This document shows, in pieces, positions 39,382-50,438 of a stretch of 64,000 bases of DNA. Origin of the DNA: Vulcanococcus limneticus LL (lineage in GTDB: Bacteria > Cyanobacteriota > Cyanobacteriia > PCC-6307 > Cyanobiaceae); the NCBI RefSeq assembly GCF_002252705.1, contig NZ_NQLA01000006.1, positions 1 to 64,000 on the forward strand, given 5' to 3'. Within the stretch, counting starts at the first letter, position 1, and each line of letters starts with the position of its first letter. The notes beneath the pieces were generated by a model. That model was not told the origin of the DNA. It did no database searches and saw only the letters and a list, made by a program, of their open reading frames with translations. The translations under genes and the position numbers were made by a program.

Positions 39382-40404
39382 ATGCCTCGGCCTGAACTGA
39401 TCTGGTTGCTCCCGGTCGTGCTGGCGGTTCTCTTCATGCGGCCGCTGCTGGCCCAGGCGGCGACGGCATCGGCCTGCCCGGCGGGCATGGTGCCGATCCC
39501 TGCGGGCCAGTTTCGCATCGGAGCCGCGGGGCAACTGGGGGAGGAGCGCGCCGCGGGCGGGGTTCGCCTCTCCCCCTTCTGCCTCGGTGCCCATGAGGTG
39601 ACGAACCGGGAGTTCGCCGCCTTCGTGGCCGCCACCGGCTACCGCACCGTCGCGGAGCGCCCCCTCTCGATCGAGCAGTTCCCCGACCTGGCGCCGGCCG
39701 AGCGCGCACCGGGTTCGCTGGTCTTTCGGCCCGTCTCCGGGCACGGGCCGATCGAGGAGCTGAGCTGGTGGCACTGGGTTCCGGGGGCCGACTGGCGCCA
39801 CCCGGCCGGACCGGACAGCACGCTCGCCGCCCTGGACGACCATCCCGTGGTCCAGGTGGCCTACGAGGACGCGGAGGCCTACGCCGCCTGGGCAGGGGCC
39901 TCCCTGCCCAGCGAGGCCCAGTGGGAATTTGCGGCCCGGGGCGGCCTGAGCGATCAGGTTTATGCCTGGGGCAACACCTGGAACCCGCGCCGGGCCAACA
40001 CCTGGCAGGGGCCGTTCCCGATCCGCAATACGGCCGAGGATGGATTCTCCGGCACGGCCCCGGTGGCCTCGTTCACGCCGAACGGCTACGGCCTCTTCGA
40101 CATGACCGGCAACGTCTGGGAGTGGACCGAGGACTGGTATGAGCCTGGCCATGAAGCCCAGGCGAATCGCGCCGATCCCGTGGTCAGCGCTGCGGTGGCC
40201 ACGGGGGATCCTCGCGATCCGGGCGTGGCCAAGCACGTGATCAAGGGCGGCTCCTTCCTCTGCTCCCCCGACTACTGCAGCCGCTACCGGCCTGCTGCCC
40301 GCGAGGCCCAGAGCCCGGACACCGGCACCTCCCACATCGGCTTCCGCCTGGCCGCTCCCCTGGCCTCCCCTTCCCTGCCCTCCCCGCTGCCCCTCCGTGG
40401 CTGA
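39382..40404 (+). CDS. Formylglycine-generating enzyme (sulfatase-modifying factor), exported
   Basis: A 340-residue protein with an N-terminal signal segment (LIWLLPVVLAVLFMRPLLAQA) followed by an FGE-sulfatase domain: MVPIPAGQFRIG, LGAHEVTNREFAAFVAATGYRT, HPVVQVAYEDAEAYAAWAG, LPSEAQWEFAARGG, GLFDMTGNVWEWTEDWY. The copper/redox cysteines are present in GGSFLCSPDYCSRYR (about residues 294 and 299), with the spacing of human SUMF1 Cys336/Cys341. It should therefore be an active oxygen-dependent FGE converting a sulfatase cysteine to formylglycine. Its stop overlaps the sulfatase start by 8 nt, coupling enzyme and substrate. Confidence 0.92.
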   Translation: MPRPELIWLLPVVLAVLFMRPLLAQAATASACPAGMVPIPAGQFRIGAAGQLGEERAAGGVRLSPFCLGAHEVTNREFAAFVAATGYRTVAERPLSIEQFPDLAPAERAPGSLVFRPVSGHGPIEELSWWHWVPGADWRHPAGPDSTLAALDDHPVVQVAYEDAEAYAAWAGASLPSEAQWEFAARGGLSDQVYAWGNTWNPRRANTWQGPFPIRNTAEDGFSGTAPVASFTPNGYGLFDMTGNVWEWTEDWYEPGHEAQANRADPVVSAAVATGDPRDPGVAKHVIKGGSFLCSPDYCSRYRPAAREAQSPDTGTSHIGFRLAAPLASPSLPSPLPLRG

Positions 40405-42997
40405 TTCCCCCTCCAACGCCCGATTCGCCCGGATCCGTCGTCTCCTGGCCTGGTTCAGTGTCTCCGGCACCCCCGGCCTGGTGCGCCGCCTCGGGGCCCT
40501 GGCCCTGGTGGTCGTGCTGGTGGGCTGGCAGGTGGGCTGGGTGCCGGCTGCCGCCCAACGGATCAGCGGCACCCCCGGAGCCCCCAATGCCACCACCACA
40601 CTCCCCGGCAACCAGCTCCCGGCCCCATCCCCACCCTTCGGTGGGGTGATCAAGGACGGCGCCCTGCAATCCAAACCGTGGTGGGCGCCGCGGATCGTGC
40701 CGCCGCAGAGCGCGCCCAACGTGCTGCTGATCATCACCGACGACGCCGGATTCGGGGTGCCCAGCACCTTCGGCGGCGTCATCCCCACCCCGGCGATGGA
40801 CCGCATCGCCAAGGCGGGGCTCCGCTACAACCGCATGTTCTCCACGGCGCTGTGCTCCCCCACCCGCGCTGCCCTGATCACCGGCCGCAACCACCACTCC
40901 GCTGGGTTCGGGGTGATCTCGGAGCAGTCCACCGGCTTCCCTGGGTACAACAGCATCATCGAGCGCGACAAGGCCACGATCGGCCGGCTGCTCAAGGACA
41001 ACGGCTACGCCACCGCCTGGTTCGGCAAGGACCACAACGTGCCCGCTTTCCAGGCCAGCCAGGCCGGGCCGTTTGATCAGTGGCCCACCGGCATGGGCTT
41101 CGAGTACTTCTACGGATTCGTGGGCGGTGACGCCAACCAGTGGCAGCCGAACCTGTTCCGCAACACCACGCAGATCTATCCGTTTGAGGGCAAGGATCCC
41201 GGCACCTGGAATCTGGTCACCGAGATGGCCGATGACGCCATCGACTACATGACGCGGATGCACCAGATCAACCCCAGCAAGCCGCTGTTCATCAAGTACG
41301 CACCAGGCGCTACCCATGCCCCCCACCACCCCACCAAGGAGTGGGTGGACAGGATCCATGCCATGCATCTTTTTGATGACGGCTACGAGAAACTGCGGGA
41401 ACGGATCTTCGCCAACCAGAAGCGGCTCGGCGTGATTCCGAAGGACGCCAAGCTGGAACCCTGGCCCGCCGATGTGATCACCCCCTGGGACAAGCTGAGC
41501 CCGGAAGCCCAGAAACTGTTCATCCGCCAGGTGGAGGTGTTCGCCGCCTACGCCGCCTACAGCGATTACGAGATCGGCCGGGTGATCCAGCAGTTTGACG
41601 ACCTCGGCAAGCTCGATAACACATTGGTGATCTACATCAACGGCGATAACGGCACCAGCGCCGAAGGCGGTCCGTTGGGCACCCCCAACGAAGTGGCCTT
41701 CTTCAATGGCCTCAATAAGCTGCCCGTCGAGGTGCAATCCAAGTTCATCGACGTCTGGGGCACCGAGCAGACCTACAACCACATGTCAGCGGGCTGGTCC
41801 TGGGCCTTCGACACCCCGTTCACCTGGTTCAAACAGAACGCTTCCAAACTGGGCGGCGTCAACCAGAACATGGTGGTGTCGTGGCCGGCGCGCATCAAGG
41901 ACAGGGGCGGCCTGCGTGAGCAGTTCGTGCACGTGATCGACGTGGTGCCCACGATCCTGGAGGCGGCTGGTCTGCGGGCGCCCGAGGTGGTGGATGGCAT
42001 CCCCCAGAAACCGATCGAGGGCACCAGCTTCGTCTACACCTTTGATGCGAAGAATGCCAAGGTGCCCTCACGCCACAAGACCCAGTACTTCGAGATGTTC
42101 GGCCAGTGGGCCCTCTACGACGACGGCTGGCTGCTGAGTACCAAGGTGAACCGCGCCCCCTGGGACGCCTTCGGCCCGGCCAACCCCGATCCCCTCAACA
42201 ATCAGACCCTGGAGCTCTACAACCTGAACAAAGACTTCAGTCAGACCACCGATCTGGCTGCGCAGAATCCCCAGAAGGTGAAGGAGCTGAAGCAGGCGTT
42301 CATCGCTGAGGCGAAGAAGTATCAGGTGTTCCCACTCGATGCTTCGGTGGCGGCGCGCATCGTGGCGCCACGGCCCAACATCACCGCTGGCCGCAACAGC
42401 TTCGTCTACACCCGCCCGATGGTGGGGCTGCCCCAGGGCGATTCGCCCGTTCTGCTCAACACCTCTTACACCGTTACCGCCGACATCGACGTGCCGGCCA
42501 GTGGGGCCGAGGGCATGCTGCTCACCTCGGGGGGCCGCTTCGGTGGCTACGGCTTCTACCTGAAAAACAACAGACCGGTTTGGCTCTGGAACATGGTGGA
42601 TCTGGAGCGCCTGAAGTGGGAGGGCACCGAGCCGCTCACCCCGGGCAGGCACAAGGTGGAGTTTGATTTCGTCTACGACGGCAAGGGGGCTGGCACCCTG
42701 GCCTTCAACGACTTCAGCGGCGTCGGCCGCCCCGGCACCGGCACCCTCAAGGTCGACGGCAAGGCGGTGGCTACCAAAACCATGGAGAAAACCCTGCCGA
42801 TGATCCTGCAGTGGGATGAGAGCTTCGACATCGGCTCCGACACCCTCACCGGTGTCAACGACGCCGACTACCAGCCGCCGTTCCGGTTCACCGGCACGCT
42901 CAACAAGCTGACGATCAAGATCGATCGGCCCCAGTTGTCCCCTGCAGACATCAAGAGCCTTGAGGCGGCGATGCGCAACAACCGGCTGAGCGAATAG
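40397..42997 (+). CDS. Arylsulfatase (formylglycine-dependent, type I)
   Basis: An 866-residue sulfatase with an N-terminal membrane or signal segment (about residues 28-50). The catalytic domain has NVLLIITDDAGFG (metal-binding aspartates), the formylglycine motif LCSPTRAALITGR with the modified cysteine at about residue 153, and WFGKDHNVP. VYINGDNGTSAEGG carries the second metal-binding pair. A C-terminal beta-rich domain follows (about residues 660-866). The CSPTR motif is the cysteine type needing FGE, which is encoded just upstream. Large AtsA-like sulfatases release sulfate from aryl or carbohydrate esters; the natural substrate is unknown. The start is GTG at 40397. Confidence 0.92.
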   Translation: MADSPSNARFARIRRLLAWFSVSGTPGLVRRLGALALVVVLVGWQVGWVPAAAQRISGTPGAPNATTTLPGNQLPAPSPPFGGVIKDGALQSKPWWAPRIVPPQSAPNVLLIITDDAGFGVPSTFGGVIPTPAMDRIAKAGLRYNRMFSTALCSPTRAALITGRNHHSAGFGVISEQSTGFPGYNSIIERDKATIGRLLKDNGYATAWFGKDHNVPAFQASQAGPFDQWPTGMGFEYFYGFVGGDANQWQPNLFRNTTQIYPFEGKDPGTWNLVTEMADDAIDYMTRMHQINPSKPLFIKYAPGATHAPHHPTKEWVDRIHAMHLFDDGYEKLRERIFANQKRLGVIPKDAKLEPWPADVITPWDKLSPEAQKLFIRQVEVFAAYAAYSDYEIGRVIQQFDDLGKLDNTLVIYINGDNGTSAEGGPLGTPNEVAFFNGLNKLPVEVQSKFIDVWGTEQTYNHMSAGWSWAFDTPFTWFKQNASKLGGVNQNMVVSWPARIKDRGGLREQFVHVIDVVPTILEAAGLRAPEVVDGIPQKPIEGTSFVYTFDAKNAKVPSRHKTQYFEMFGQWALYDDGWLLSTKVNRAPWDAFGPANPDPLNNQTLELYNLNKDFSQTTDLAAQNPQKVKELKQAFIAEAKKYQVFPLDASVAARIVAPRPNITAGRNSFVYTRPMVGLPQGDSPVLLNTSYTVTADIDVPASGAEGMLLTSGGRFGGYGFYLKNNRPVWLWNMVDLERLKWEGTEPLTPGRHKVEFDFVYDGKGAGTLAFNDFSGVGRPGTGTLKVDGKAVATKTMEKTLPMILQWDESFDIGSDTLTGVNDADYQPPFRFTGTLNKLTIKIDRPQLSPADIKSLEAAMRNNRLSE

Positions 42998-43023
42998 GGC
43001 GCTGGTCAGGCCTGTGCTGATCG

Positions 43024-43086
43024 CCGATCCAGGGCATCACGCCCAGGGGCCGTTTGGGCCACGGCCCTGGTCATGCCCTGGATCGG
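43024..43086. terminator. Long nested hairpin between convergent sulfatase and enolase genes
   Basis: CCGATCCAGGGCAT (43024-43037) is perfectly complementary to ATGCCCTGGATCGG (43073-43086). Between them lies a second, nearly perfect stem, CCAGGGGCCGT with ACGGCCCTGG. The 63-nt structure can form on either strand. It has no T-run, so it may be a bidirectional 3'-end structure or mRNA stabiliser rather than a classical intrinsic terminator. Confidence 0.6.
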
Positions 43087-43156
43087 CTTAGGTGCGGGAT
43101 AGCGGGGGCGCTGAGCTGGCGGCCCGGCCAGGAGAGGGCCTGTCAGCGCAGCGGCC

Positions 43157-44476
<1,320 letters not shown>

Positions 44477-44616
44477 CTATGGGTCGCCCCTGCCCGGCCT
44501 TTGGTGATCGTTGGCACGAAATTGGCCTTCAGGCCCGGACGCTCAGGGCCGTGGCGGTTCGGGCGCTGGCGTCACTGGCCAGAATGGAAGGCTGCGCCGC
44601 CCGGCTGACCTCCTCC

Positions 44617-45018
44617 ATGCGTTTGCTCCACACCATGCTGCGGGTCGGGGACCTGGAGCGCTCGCTGGCCTTCTACACGGAGGTGCTGGGCATGCGGCTG
44701 CTGCGCCGCAAGGACTATCCCGGCGGCCGCTACACCCTGGCCTTTGTGGGCTACGGGGAGGAGAGCGACCACACGGTGCTGGAGCTCACCCACAACTGGG
44801 ACACCAGCCACTACGAGATCGGCACCGGCTATGGCCACATCGCCCTGGGAGTCGACGACATCGTGACCACCTGTGAGGCCATCCGCGCCAAGGGCGGTCG
44901 GGTGGTGCGCGAGCCCGGGCCGAAGCAGCACGGCACCACGGTGATCGCCTTCGCGGAGGATCCCGACGGCTACAAGGTGGAACTGATCGAACTCGCCTCG
45001 AGGGCCCATGGGGCCTGA
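44617..45018 (+). CDS. gloA: Lactoylglutathione lyase (glyoxalase I)
   Basis: GloA isomerises the methylglyoxal-glutathione hemithioacetal to lactoylglutathione. The 133-residue vicinal-oxygen-chelate protein has the four metal ligands in the expected places: H in [19 protein letters not shown] in [12 protein letters not shown] in [11 protein letters not shown] and E in GYKVELIE. The ATG at 44617 gives the standard start. It overlaps the clpB2 start by 11 nt. Confidence 0.94.
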   Translation: MRLLHTMLRVGDLERSLAFYTEVLGMRLLRRKDYPGGRYTLAFVGYGEESDHTVLELTHNWDTSHYEIGTGYGHIALGVDDIVTTCEAIRAKGGRVVREPGPKQHGTTVIAFAEDPDGYKVELIELASRAHGA

Positions 45019-47923
45019 TTTCGGCGGCGCTGGCGTCCCCCCGGGCGCCGTCCCGACCTCCGGCGCTGGCCCGGAGCGCGGCTCCCTCACCAGCACGCCC
45101 GAGCGCTTCAGCGACGCGGCCTGGGAGCTGCTGCTGGCCAGCCAGGACGCGGCCCGCCGCTGGCGCCACGGCCAGATGGATGTGGAGCACCTGCTGCAGG
45201 TTCTGCTCTCCGAACCGCCCTACGCCGCCTGGATCGATCCCCTGCCGCTGGACACCGGCCGGCTGCTGGATCGCCTCGAGGATTTCTGTGCCGATCTGCC
45301 CTCGGGCAGCGGCCGTGAGCTGTTCATCGGCGATGCGCTTGAAGATCTTCTGGAGGACGCCGATCGGCGCCGTGCCGCCTGGGGCTCGCGCCTGCTCGAT
45401 GTGCCCCACCTGCTCCTGGCCCTGCTGGATGAGCCGCGGATCGGGGCGGCCCTGCTGGCCGAGGCGGGGCTGAGCGAGGAGATCCTGCTGCGCCAGCTGC
45501 GGCCTGGGGCTGCCGGCTCCGGCGGCCGGCCGGCCACCGGTCCTCCGGCGCCGTCGCTGCCGGCCGTGCCGCGCCGCCCCGAGCGGCCCCAGGCCGCCGA
45601 GGTCTTTCCCCCTGCGGCCAGTCCGGCTGGGGGGCGATCCCCCAGGTCCGTGGCGTCGCAGCCCCGTCCGGCGGGGTCGGGCGGGGCCAGCGAGGCCAGC
45701 GGTGAGGCGGGTGACGGCGGACTCACCCTGGAGCGCGAACCCGGCGCCCTGGAGCAGTTCGGCCGTGACCTCACCGCCGCGGCCCGCGCCGGTCAGCTCG
45801 ATCCGGTGATCGGCCGCGATACCGAGATCCGTCGCCTGATCCAGGTGCTCTCGCGCCGGGGCAAGAACAACCCGGTGCTGATCGGCGAGCCCGGCGTCGG
45901 CAAGACCGCCATCGCCGAGCTGCTGGCCCAGCGGATCGTGGCCGGTGAGGTGCCCGATTCGCTGCGGGGTCAGCGCCTGATCGCCCTGGACATGGGCGCC
46001 CTGATCGCCGGCGCCAAGTTCCGCGGCCAGTTCGAGGAGCGCCTGCGCAGCGTGCTCCAGGAGGTGGCCGACGCCGATGCCACCCCTGGGGAGGCCGGCG
46101 TGATCCTGTTCATCGACGAGCTGCACGCGGTGGTGAGCAGCGAGCGCTCCGGCAGCGACGCCGGCAGCATCCTCAAGCCGGCCCTGGCCCGGGGCGAACT
46201 GCGCTGCATCGGCGCCACCACCCCCGAGGAATACAGCCGCAGCGTGGAGAAGGACCCGGCCCTCAACCGCCGCTTCCAGCAGGTGCTGATCAAGGAGCCT
46301 GGCATCGAGGAGAGCACCCTGATCCTGCGGGGCCTCAAGGAGCGCTACGAGCTGCACCACGGCGTGGCGATCGCCGACGGGGCCGTGGTGGCCGCCAGCC
46401 GCCTGGCCGACCGCTACATCGCCGACCGCTGCCTGCCCGATTCGGCCATCGACCTGATCGATGAGGCCGCTGCCCAGCTGAAGATGGAGGTGACCTCCAA
46501 GCCGCGGCTGGTGGAGGAGGCAGAAAGCGAGCTGCGCCGGGTGGAGCTGGCCCTGCTGGCCGCCGAGACGGCACCGTTGGCCGAGCGCACCCAGCTGCAG
46601 GAGCAGCGGCGCGTCGCCGCCGAGCGGCTGCAGGAGCTGCAGCAGCGCTGGCAGGGCGAGCGCGAACAGCTGGCCGAGCTGCGCCAGCTGCTGGCCGAGG
46701 ACGAGGCCCTGCGCCAGGCCATTGCCGAGGCCGAGCGCGATGGCGACTTGGAGGAGGCCGCCCGGCTGCAGTACGACCAACTGCATGGGGTGCAGCAGCG
46801 ACGCAGCGAGCTGGAGGCCCTGCTCCAGGCCGACCAGGCCAGTGGCCAGTCGCTGCTGCGGGAGCAGGTGGAGGCCGGTGACATCGCCGACGTGGTGGCC
46901 CGCTGGACCGGCATCCCGGTGCAGCGGCTGCTGGCCGGCGATCGCCAGAAGCTGCTGGAGCTGGAGGCCCGGTTGGGCGAGCGGGTGATCGGCCAGCCCG
47001 AGGCCGTGGCGGCCGTGGCCGCGGCGATCCGCCGGGCCCGGGCCGGCATGAAGGATCCCCGCCGGCCCGTGGGCTCGTTCCTGTTCCTGGGCCCTACCGG
47101 TGTGGGCAAGACCGAGCTGGCCAAGGCCCTGGCCGCCTCCCTGTTCGACGAGGAGGAGGCCCTGGTGCGGCTCGACATGAGCGAGTTCATGGAGCGCAAC
47201 GCCGTGGCCCGGCTGTTGGGGGCCCCCCCCGGCTACGTGGGCTACGAGGAGGGCGGCCAGCTCACCGAGGCGGTGCGGCGGCGCCCCTATGCGGTGCTGC
47301 TGCTCGATGAGGTGGAGAAGGCCCACCCGGATGTGTTCAACGTGCTGCTGCAGGTGCTCGACGACGGCCGCCTCACCGATTCCCAGGGCCGCACCGTGGA
47401 CTTCCGCCACACCGTGGTGGTGATGACCAGCAACCTGGCCAGCCGCGCCATCCTCGACAGCGCCCGGGATCAGGCCGGCGTCGGGGGGCCGGGGGCGGAG
47501 GTTGAGTCCGAGGCCCGCGAGGCGACCTTGGCCGCAGCGATCGAGCGGGCCCTGGCCAGCCATTTCCGCCCCGAGTTCCTCAACCGGATCGACGAGGTGA
47601 TCCGCTTCCGGCCCCTGCAGCCGGCCGATCTGGAGCGGATCGTGCGTCTGCAACTGGCGGAGCTGGCGCTGCTGCTGCGGGAGCAGGGCCTGGAGCTGGA
47701 GGTCGACCCGCCGGTGCTGCCGCTGCTGGCCCGCCAGGGCTACGAGCCGGAGTACGGCGCCCGGCCGTTGCGGCGCCTGCTGCGCCGGGCGATCGAGAAC
47801 CCGCTGGCCACCGAGCTGCTGGAGGAGCACTTCAGCGGCGCCCGCGGCGTGCGGGTCAGTGTCGCCGGTGAGGGCAGTGCGGGTTCCGGCGCCGACCGGC
47901 TGGCCTTCACCCCGCTCCCCTGA
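45008..47923 (+). CDS. clpB: ClpB-type Hsp100 disaggregase (ClpB2)
   Basis: A 971-residue two-ATPase Hsp100. The N-domain (residues 30-165) is divergent. NBD1 has [17 protein letters not shown], Walker [10 protein letters not shown] (about 293) and Walker [12 protein letters not shown]. The middle coiled-coil domain spans about 500-617. NBD2 has Walker [10 protein letters not shown] (about 695), Walker [13 protein letters not shown] and the arginine-finger region FLNRIDEVI. The linker between N-domain and NBD1 (about 165-238) is a Pro/Gly/Ala/Ser-rich expansion, far longer than normal. This resembles the second cyanobacterial ClpB, which is not the classic heat-inducible one. Confidence 0.9.
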   Translation: MGPDFGGAGVPPGAVPTSGAGPERGSLTSTPERFSDAAWELLLASQDAARRWRHGQMDVEHLLQVLLSEPPYAAWIDPLPLDTGRLLDRLEDFCADLPSGSGRELFIGDALEDLLEDADRRRAAWGSRLLDVPHLLLALLDEPRIGAALLAEAGLSEEILLRQLRPGAAGSGGRPATGPPAPSLPAVPRRPERPQAAEVFPPAASPAGGRSPRSVASQPRPAGSGGASEASGEAGDGGLTLEREPGALEQFGRDLTAAARAGQLDPVIGRDTEIRRLIQVLSRRGKNNPVLIGEPGVGKTAIAELLAQRIVAGEVPDSLRGQRLIALDMGALIAGAKFRGQFEERLRSVLQEVADADATPGEAGVILFIDELHAVVSSERSGSDAGSILKPALARGELRCIGATTPEEYSRSVEKDPALNRRFQQVLIKEPGIEESTLILRGLKERYELHHGVAIADGAVVAASRLADRYIADRCLPDSAIDLIDEAAAQLKMEVTSKPRLVEEAESELRRVELALLAAETAPLAERTQLQEQRRVAAERLQELQQRWQGEREQLAELRQLLAEDEALRQAIAEAERDGDLEEAARLQYDQLHGVQQRRSELEALLQADQASGQSLLREQVEAGDIADVVARWTGIPVQRLLAGDRQKLLELEARLGERVIGQPEAVAAVAAAIRRARAGMKDPRRPVGSFLFLGPTGVGKTELAKALAASLFDEEEALVRLDMSEFMERNAVARLLGAPPGYVGYEEGGQLTEAVRRRPYAVLLLDEVEKAHPDVFNVLLQVLDDGRLTDSQGRTVDFRHTVVVMTSNLASRAILDSARDQAGVGGPGAEVESEAREATLAAAIERALASHFRPEFLNRIDEVIRFRPLQPADLERIVRLQLAELALLLREQGLELEVDPPVLPLLARQGYEPEYGARPLRRLLRRAIENPLATELLEEHFSGARGVRVSVAGEGSAGSGADRLAFTPLP

Positions 47924-47948
47924 ACGGCTGGCCAGCCCAATTCTCCTG

Positions 47949-47980
47949 CCCTACCGGCCCCGGAACGACGTCCGGTAGGG
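47949..47980 (+). terminator. Hairpin between clpB2 and secE
   Basis: CCCTACCGG (47949-47957) and CCGGTAGGG (47972-47980) form a perfect 9-bp stem with a 14-nt loop, 25 bp after the clpB2 stop. TGACTGTTTG follows. It may end clpB2 transcription. It also overlaps a possible -10 element (TAGGGT, 47976-47981) for the secE operon. Confidence 0.45.
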
Positions 47981-48079
47981 TGACTGTTTGCCGGTCCGCG
48001 CCGCCCCAGTGCCGCGCGATCACCTGGGGACCCCAGCTCCCCCAGTCGACCGACATCCCCCAGCCCCCCGGACCCGACG

Positions 48080-48334
48080 GTGACATCCACTGATACGGCT
48101 GATACGGCGCCCGGCACCACGGCGCCCAGCGGCGATCCGGTGAGCCCCACCGAGACGCCGAAGACGGGCTTCGTGGCCACCAGCCTCGAGGAGCTGCGCA
48201 AGGTGGTCTGGCCCAGTCGCCAGCAGCTGTTCAGCGAATCCCTGGCGGTGATCCTGATGGTGACCCTCTCGGCCTTCGCCATTGCCGCCGTGGATCGCTT
48301 CTACAGCTGGGCCAATACCCAGGTCTTCCGCTGA
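48080..48334 (+). CDS. secE: Preprotein translocase subunit SecE
   Basis: An 84-residue single-membrane-segment SecE: a hydrophilic Thr/Pro-rich N-terminus, the conserved amphipathic SLEELRKVVWPSRQQLFSES, and one membrane segment (about 53-72). The start is GTG at 48080. It begins the secE-nusG-rplK-rplA block as in most bacteria. Confidence 0.95.
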   Translation: MTSTDTADTAPGTTAPSGDPVSPTETPKTGFVATSLEELRKVVWPSRQQLFSESLAVILMVTLSAFAIAAVDRFYSWANTQVFR

Positions 48335-48386
48335 GCCGGGCCCGCCCGTCCCGCCGTTCTCGTCCTCTTTCCCGCCGCCCCCGCCT

Positions 48387-49061
48387 GTGTCCGACGTCGA
48401 CCTGACCACCACCGATCTCGCCTCCACTGACGCCGGGACCGTGCTGGATCTGGCCGGCGCCGCGGCCCCCGAGGCCGGTGAGGCGGCGCCCCGGGCCCAG
48501 GTGGCTCGCTGGTACGCCGTGCAGGTGGCCTCCAGCTGTGAGAAGAAGGTGAAGGCGACCCTCGAGCAGCGCGCCGTGACCCTGGGCGTGGACAACCGCA
48601 TCCTCGAGATCGAGATCCCCCAGACCCCAGCCGTCAAGATCAAGAAGGACGGCAGCCGCCAGGGCACCGAGGAGAAGGTGTTTCCCGGCTACGTGCTGGT
48701 GCGCATGGTTCTCGACGAGGACACGATGATGGCCGTGCGCAGCACCCCGAACGTGATCAACTTCGTGGGCGCCGAAGACCGGCGCGCCACCGGCAAGGCC
48801 CGTGGCCACATCAAGCCCCGCCCCCTCAGCCGTCAGGAAGTCGACCGCATCTTCAAGCGCGCCGCCGAGAAGAAGCCCGTGGTCAAGGTGGATCTGGCCG
48901 AGGGCGATCAGATCCTGGTCACCGCCGGACCGTTCAAGGACTTCCAGGGCGAGGTGATCGAGGTGTCGGGCGAGCGCAGCAAGCTCAAGGCCCTGCTCTC
49001 GATCTTCGGCCGGGAGACCCCGGTGGAACTCGAGTTCTCCCAGATCAGCAAACAGAGCTGA
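48387..49061 (+). CDS. nusG: Transcription termination/antitermination protein NusG
   Basis: A 224-residue NusG. The acidic Ala-rich N-terminal extension (about 45 residues) is followed by the NGN domain RWYAVQVASSCEKKVKATLEQRA, KVFPGYVLVRMVLDEDTM and FVGAEDRR. The KOW domain follows (EGDQILVTAGPFKDFQGEVIEV). It couples RNA polymerase to the ribosome. The start is GTG at 48387, 52 bp after secE. Confidence 0.96.
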   Translation: MSDVDLTTTDLASTDAGTVLDLAGAAAPEAGEAAPRAQVARWYAVQVASSCEKKVKATLEQRAVTLGVDNRILEIEIPQTPAVKIKKDGSRQGTEEKVFPGYVLVRMVLDEDTMMAVRSTPNVINFVGAEDRRATGKARGHIKPRPLSRQEVDRIFKRAAEKKPVVKVDLAEGDQILVTAGPFKDFQGEVIEVSGERSKLKALLSIFGRETPVELEFSQISKQS

Positions 49062-49068
49062 TCGCCAC

Positions 49069-49118
49069 GGCCGCCTCCCTGCGGAGGGCGGCCCCAGGTG
49101 ATCCCCCGCCCGCGGGGG
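49069..49118 (+). promoter_or_regulatory. Two GC-rich hairpins in the rplK leader
   Basis: GGCCGCCTCC (49069-49078) pairs with GGAGGGCGGCC (49083-49093, one bulge). CCCCCGC (49103-49109) pairs with GCGGGGG (49112-49118). They lie between nusG and rplK; attenuation or mRNA processing is possible. No typical L1-binding mimic was recognised. Confidence 0.4.
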
Positions 49119-49196
49119 AGCGCCGCACCGCCGTTGCCCTAGGTTCGGCGATCCGCAGATTCCCCTCGCGGGGAAACCCGTTCCGCAGCCCAGCCG

Positions 49197-49622
49197 ATGG
49201 CCAAAAAAGTCGTAGCCGTGATCAAGCTGGCCCTCCAGGCCGGCAAAGCCAACCCCGCGCCGCCGGTGGGCCCCGCCCTCGGTCAGCACGGCGTCAACAT
49301 CATGGCGTTCTGCAAGGAGTACAACGCCCGCACGCAGGAGAAGGCCGGGTACGTGATCCCGGTGGAGATCTCGGTCTTCGAAGACCGCAGCTTCACCTTC
49401 ATCACCAAGACCCCGCCCGCCTCCGTGCTGATCTCCAAGGCGGCCGGCATCGAGAAAGGTGCCGCGACCTCCTCCAAGGGCGGTGTCGGCGCCATCAGCC
49501 GCGCCCAGCTCGAGGAGATCGCCAAGACCAAGCTGCCCGACCTCAACACCTCCAACCTCGAGGCGGCCCAGCGCATCATCGAAGGCACCGCCCGCAACAT
49601 GGGCGTCGCCATCACCGACTGA
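49197..49622 (+). CDS. rplK: 50S ribosomal protein uL11
   Basis: A 141-residue L11. The N-terminal domain has [36 protein letters not shown], and the rRNA-binding C-terminal domain has [19 protein letters not shown] and [15 protein letters not shown]11 forms the GTPase-associated centre with 23S rRNA. Confidence 0.98.
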   Translation: MAKKVVAVIKLALQAGKANPAPPVGPALGQHGVNIMAFCKEYNARTQEKAGYVIPVEISVFEDRSFTFITKTPPASVLISKAAGIEKGAATSSKGGVGAISRAQLEEIAKTKLPDLNTSNLEAAQRIIEGTARNMGVAITD

Positions 49623-49726
49623 GTCCCATCGGCTGTCCGGCCATCCGCCCGGCCTGCCGCTGAGTTCCGTCCCCATCCACCCCACCGGGGGAGACCGATA
49701 CCGGTCGCCCGCACCCCACTCCTGTC

Positions 49727-50434
49727 ATGCCCAAAATTTCCAAGCGCTTCAACGCCCTCACCAAGACGGTCGAAGACCGCACCTACGCTCCGCTGGAAGC
49801 GGTGGAACTGGTGAAGGCCAACGCCAACGCCAAGTTCGATGAGACCCTCGAGGCCCACGCGCGCCTCGGCATCGATCCCAAGTACACCGACCAGCAGCTG
49901 CGCACCACCGTGGCTCTGCCCCACGGCACCGGCCAGACCATCCGCATTGCCGTGATCGCCCGCGGCGAGAAGGTGGCCGAGGCCAAGGCCGCCGGCGCCG
50001 ACCTGGCGGGTGACGACGAGCTGGTGGAGATCATCGCCAAGGGCGAGATGAACTTCGACCTGCTGATCGCCACCCCGGACATGATGCCCAAGGTGGCCAA
50101 GCTGGGCCGGGTGCTCGGTCCCCGCGGCCTGATGCCGAACCCCAAGGCCGGCACCGTGACCACCGATCTCGCGGGCGCCATCAACGAGTTCAAGGCCGGC
50201 AAACTCGAGTTCCGCGCCGACCGCACCGGCATCGTGCACGTGCGCTTCGGCAAGGCCAGCTTCGATGCCGCCAAGCTGCTCGATAACCTCAAGGCCCTGC
50301 AGGAGACCATCGACCGCAACAAGCCCAGCGGTGCCAAGGGTCGCTACTGGAAGAGCCTCTACATCACCTCCACCATGGGCCCCTCCGTGGAGGTGGATGT
50401 TGCGGCCCTGCAGGACATCAAGCAGGAGTCCTGA
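49727..50434 (+). CDS. rplA: 50S ribosomal protein uL1
   Basis: A 235-residue L1, the stalk protein and, in other bacteria, autogenous repressor of rplKA. Motifs include [61 protein letters not shown] and [18 protein letters not shown]. It ends 4 bp before the convergent GGDEF-EAL gene. Normally rplJ would follow directly. Confidence 0.98.
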   Translation: MPKISKRFNALTKTVEDRTYAPLEAVELVKANANAKFDETLEAHARLGIDPKYTDQQLRTTVALPHGTGQTIRIAVIARGEKVAEAKAAGADLAGDDELVEIIAKGEMNFDLLIATPDMMPKVAKLGRVLGPRGLMPNPKAGTVTTDLAGAINEFKAGKLEFRADRTGIVHVRFGKASFDAAKLLDNLKALQETIDRNKPSGAKGRYWKSLYITSTMGPSVEVDVAALQDIKQES

Positions 50435-50438
50435 GGGC

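Noticed and set aside
44786-47830. A 1,014-codon open frame antisense to clpB2
   Set aside because: Same reason: Gln/Leu/Gly-biased shadow of a GC-rich gene, no recognisable domain, and full overlap with a well supported Hsp100.
49069-49118. rplK leader hairpins as an L1 autoregulatory site
   Set aside because: The stems are GC-rich hairpins without a sequence I can match to the L1-binding mimic, so they are listed only as structure of unknown role.
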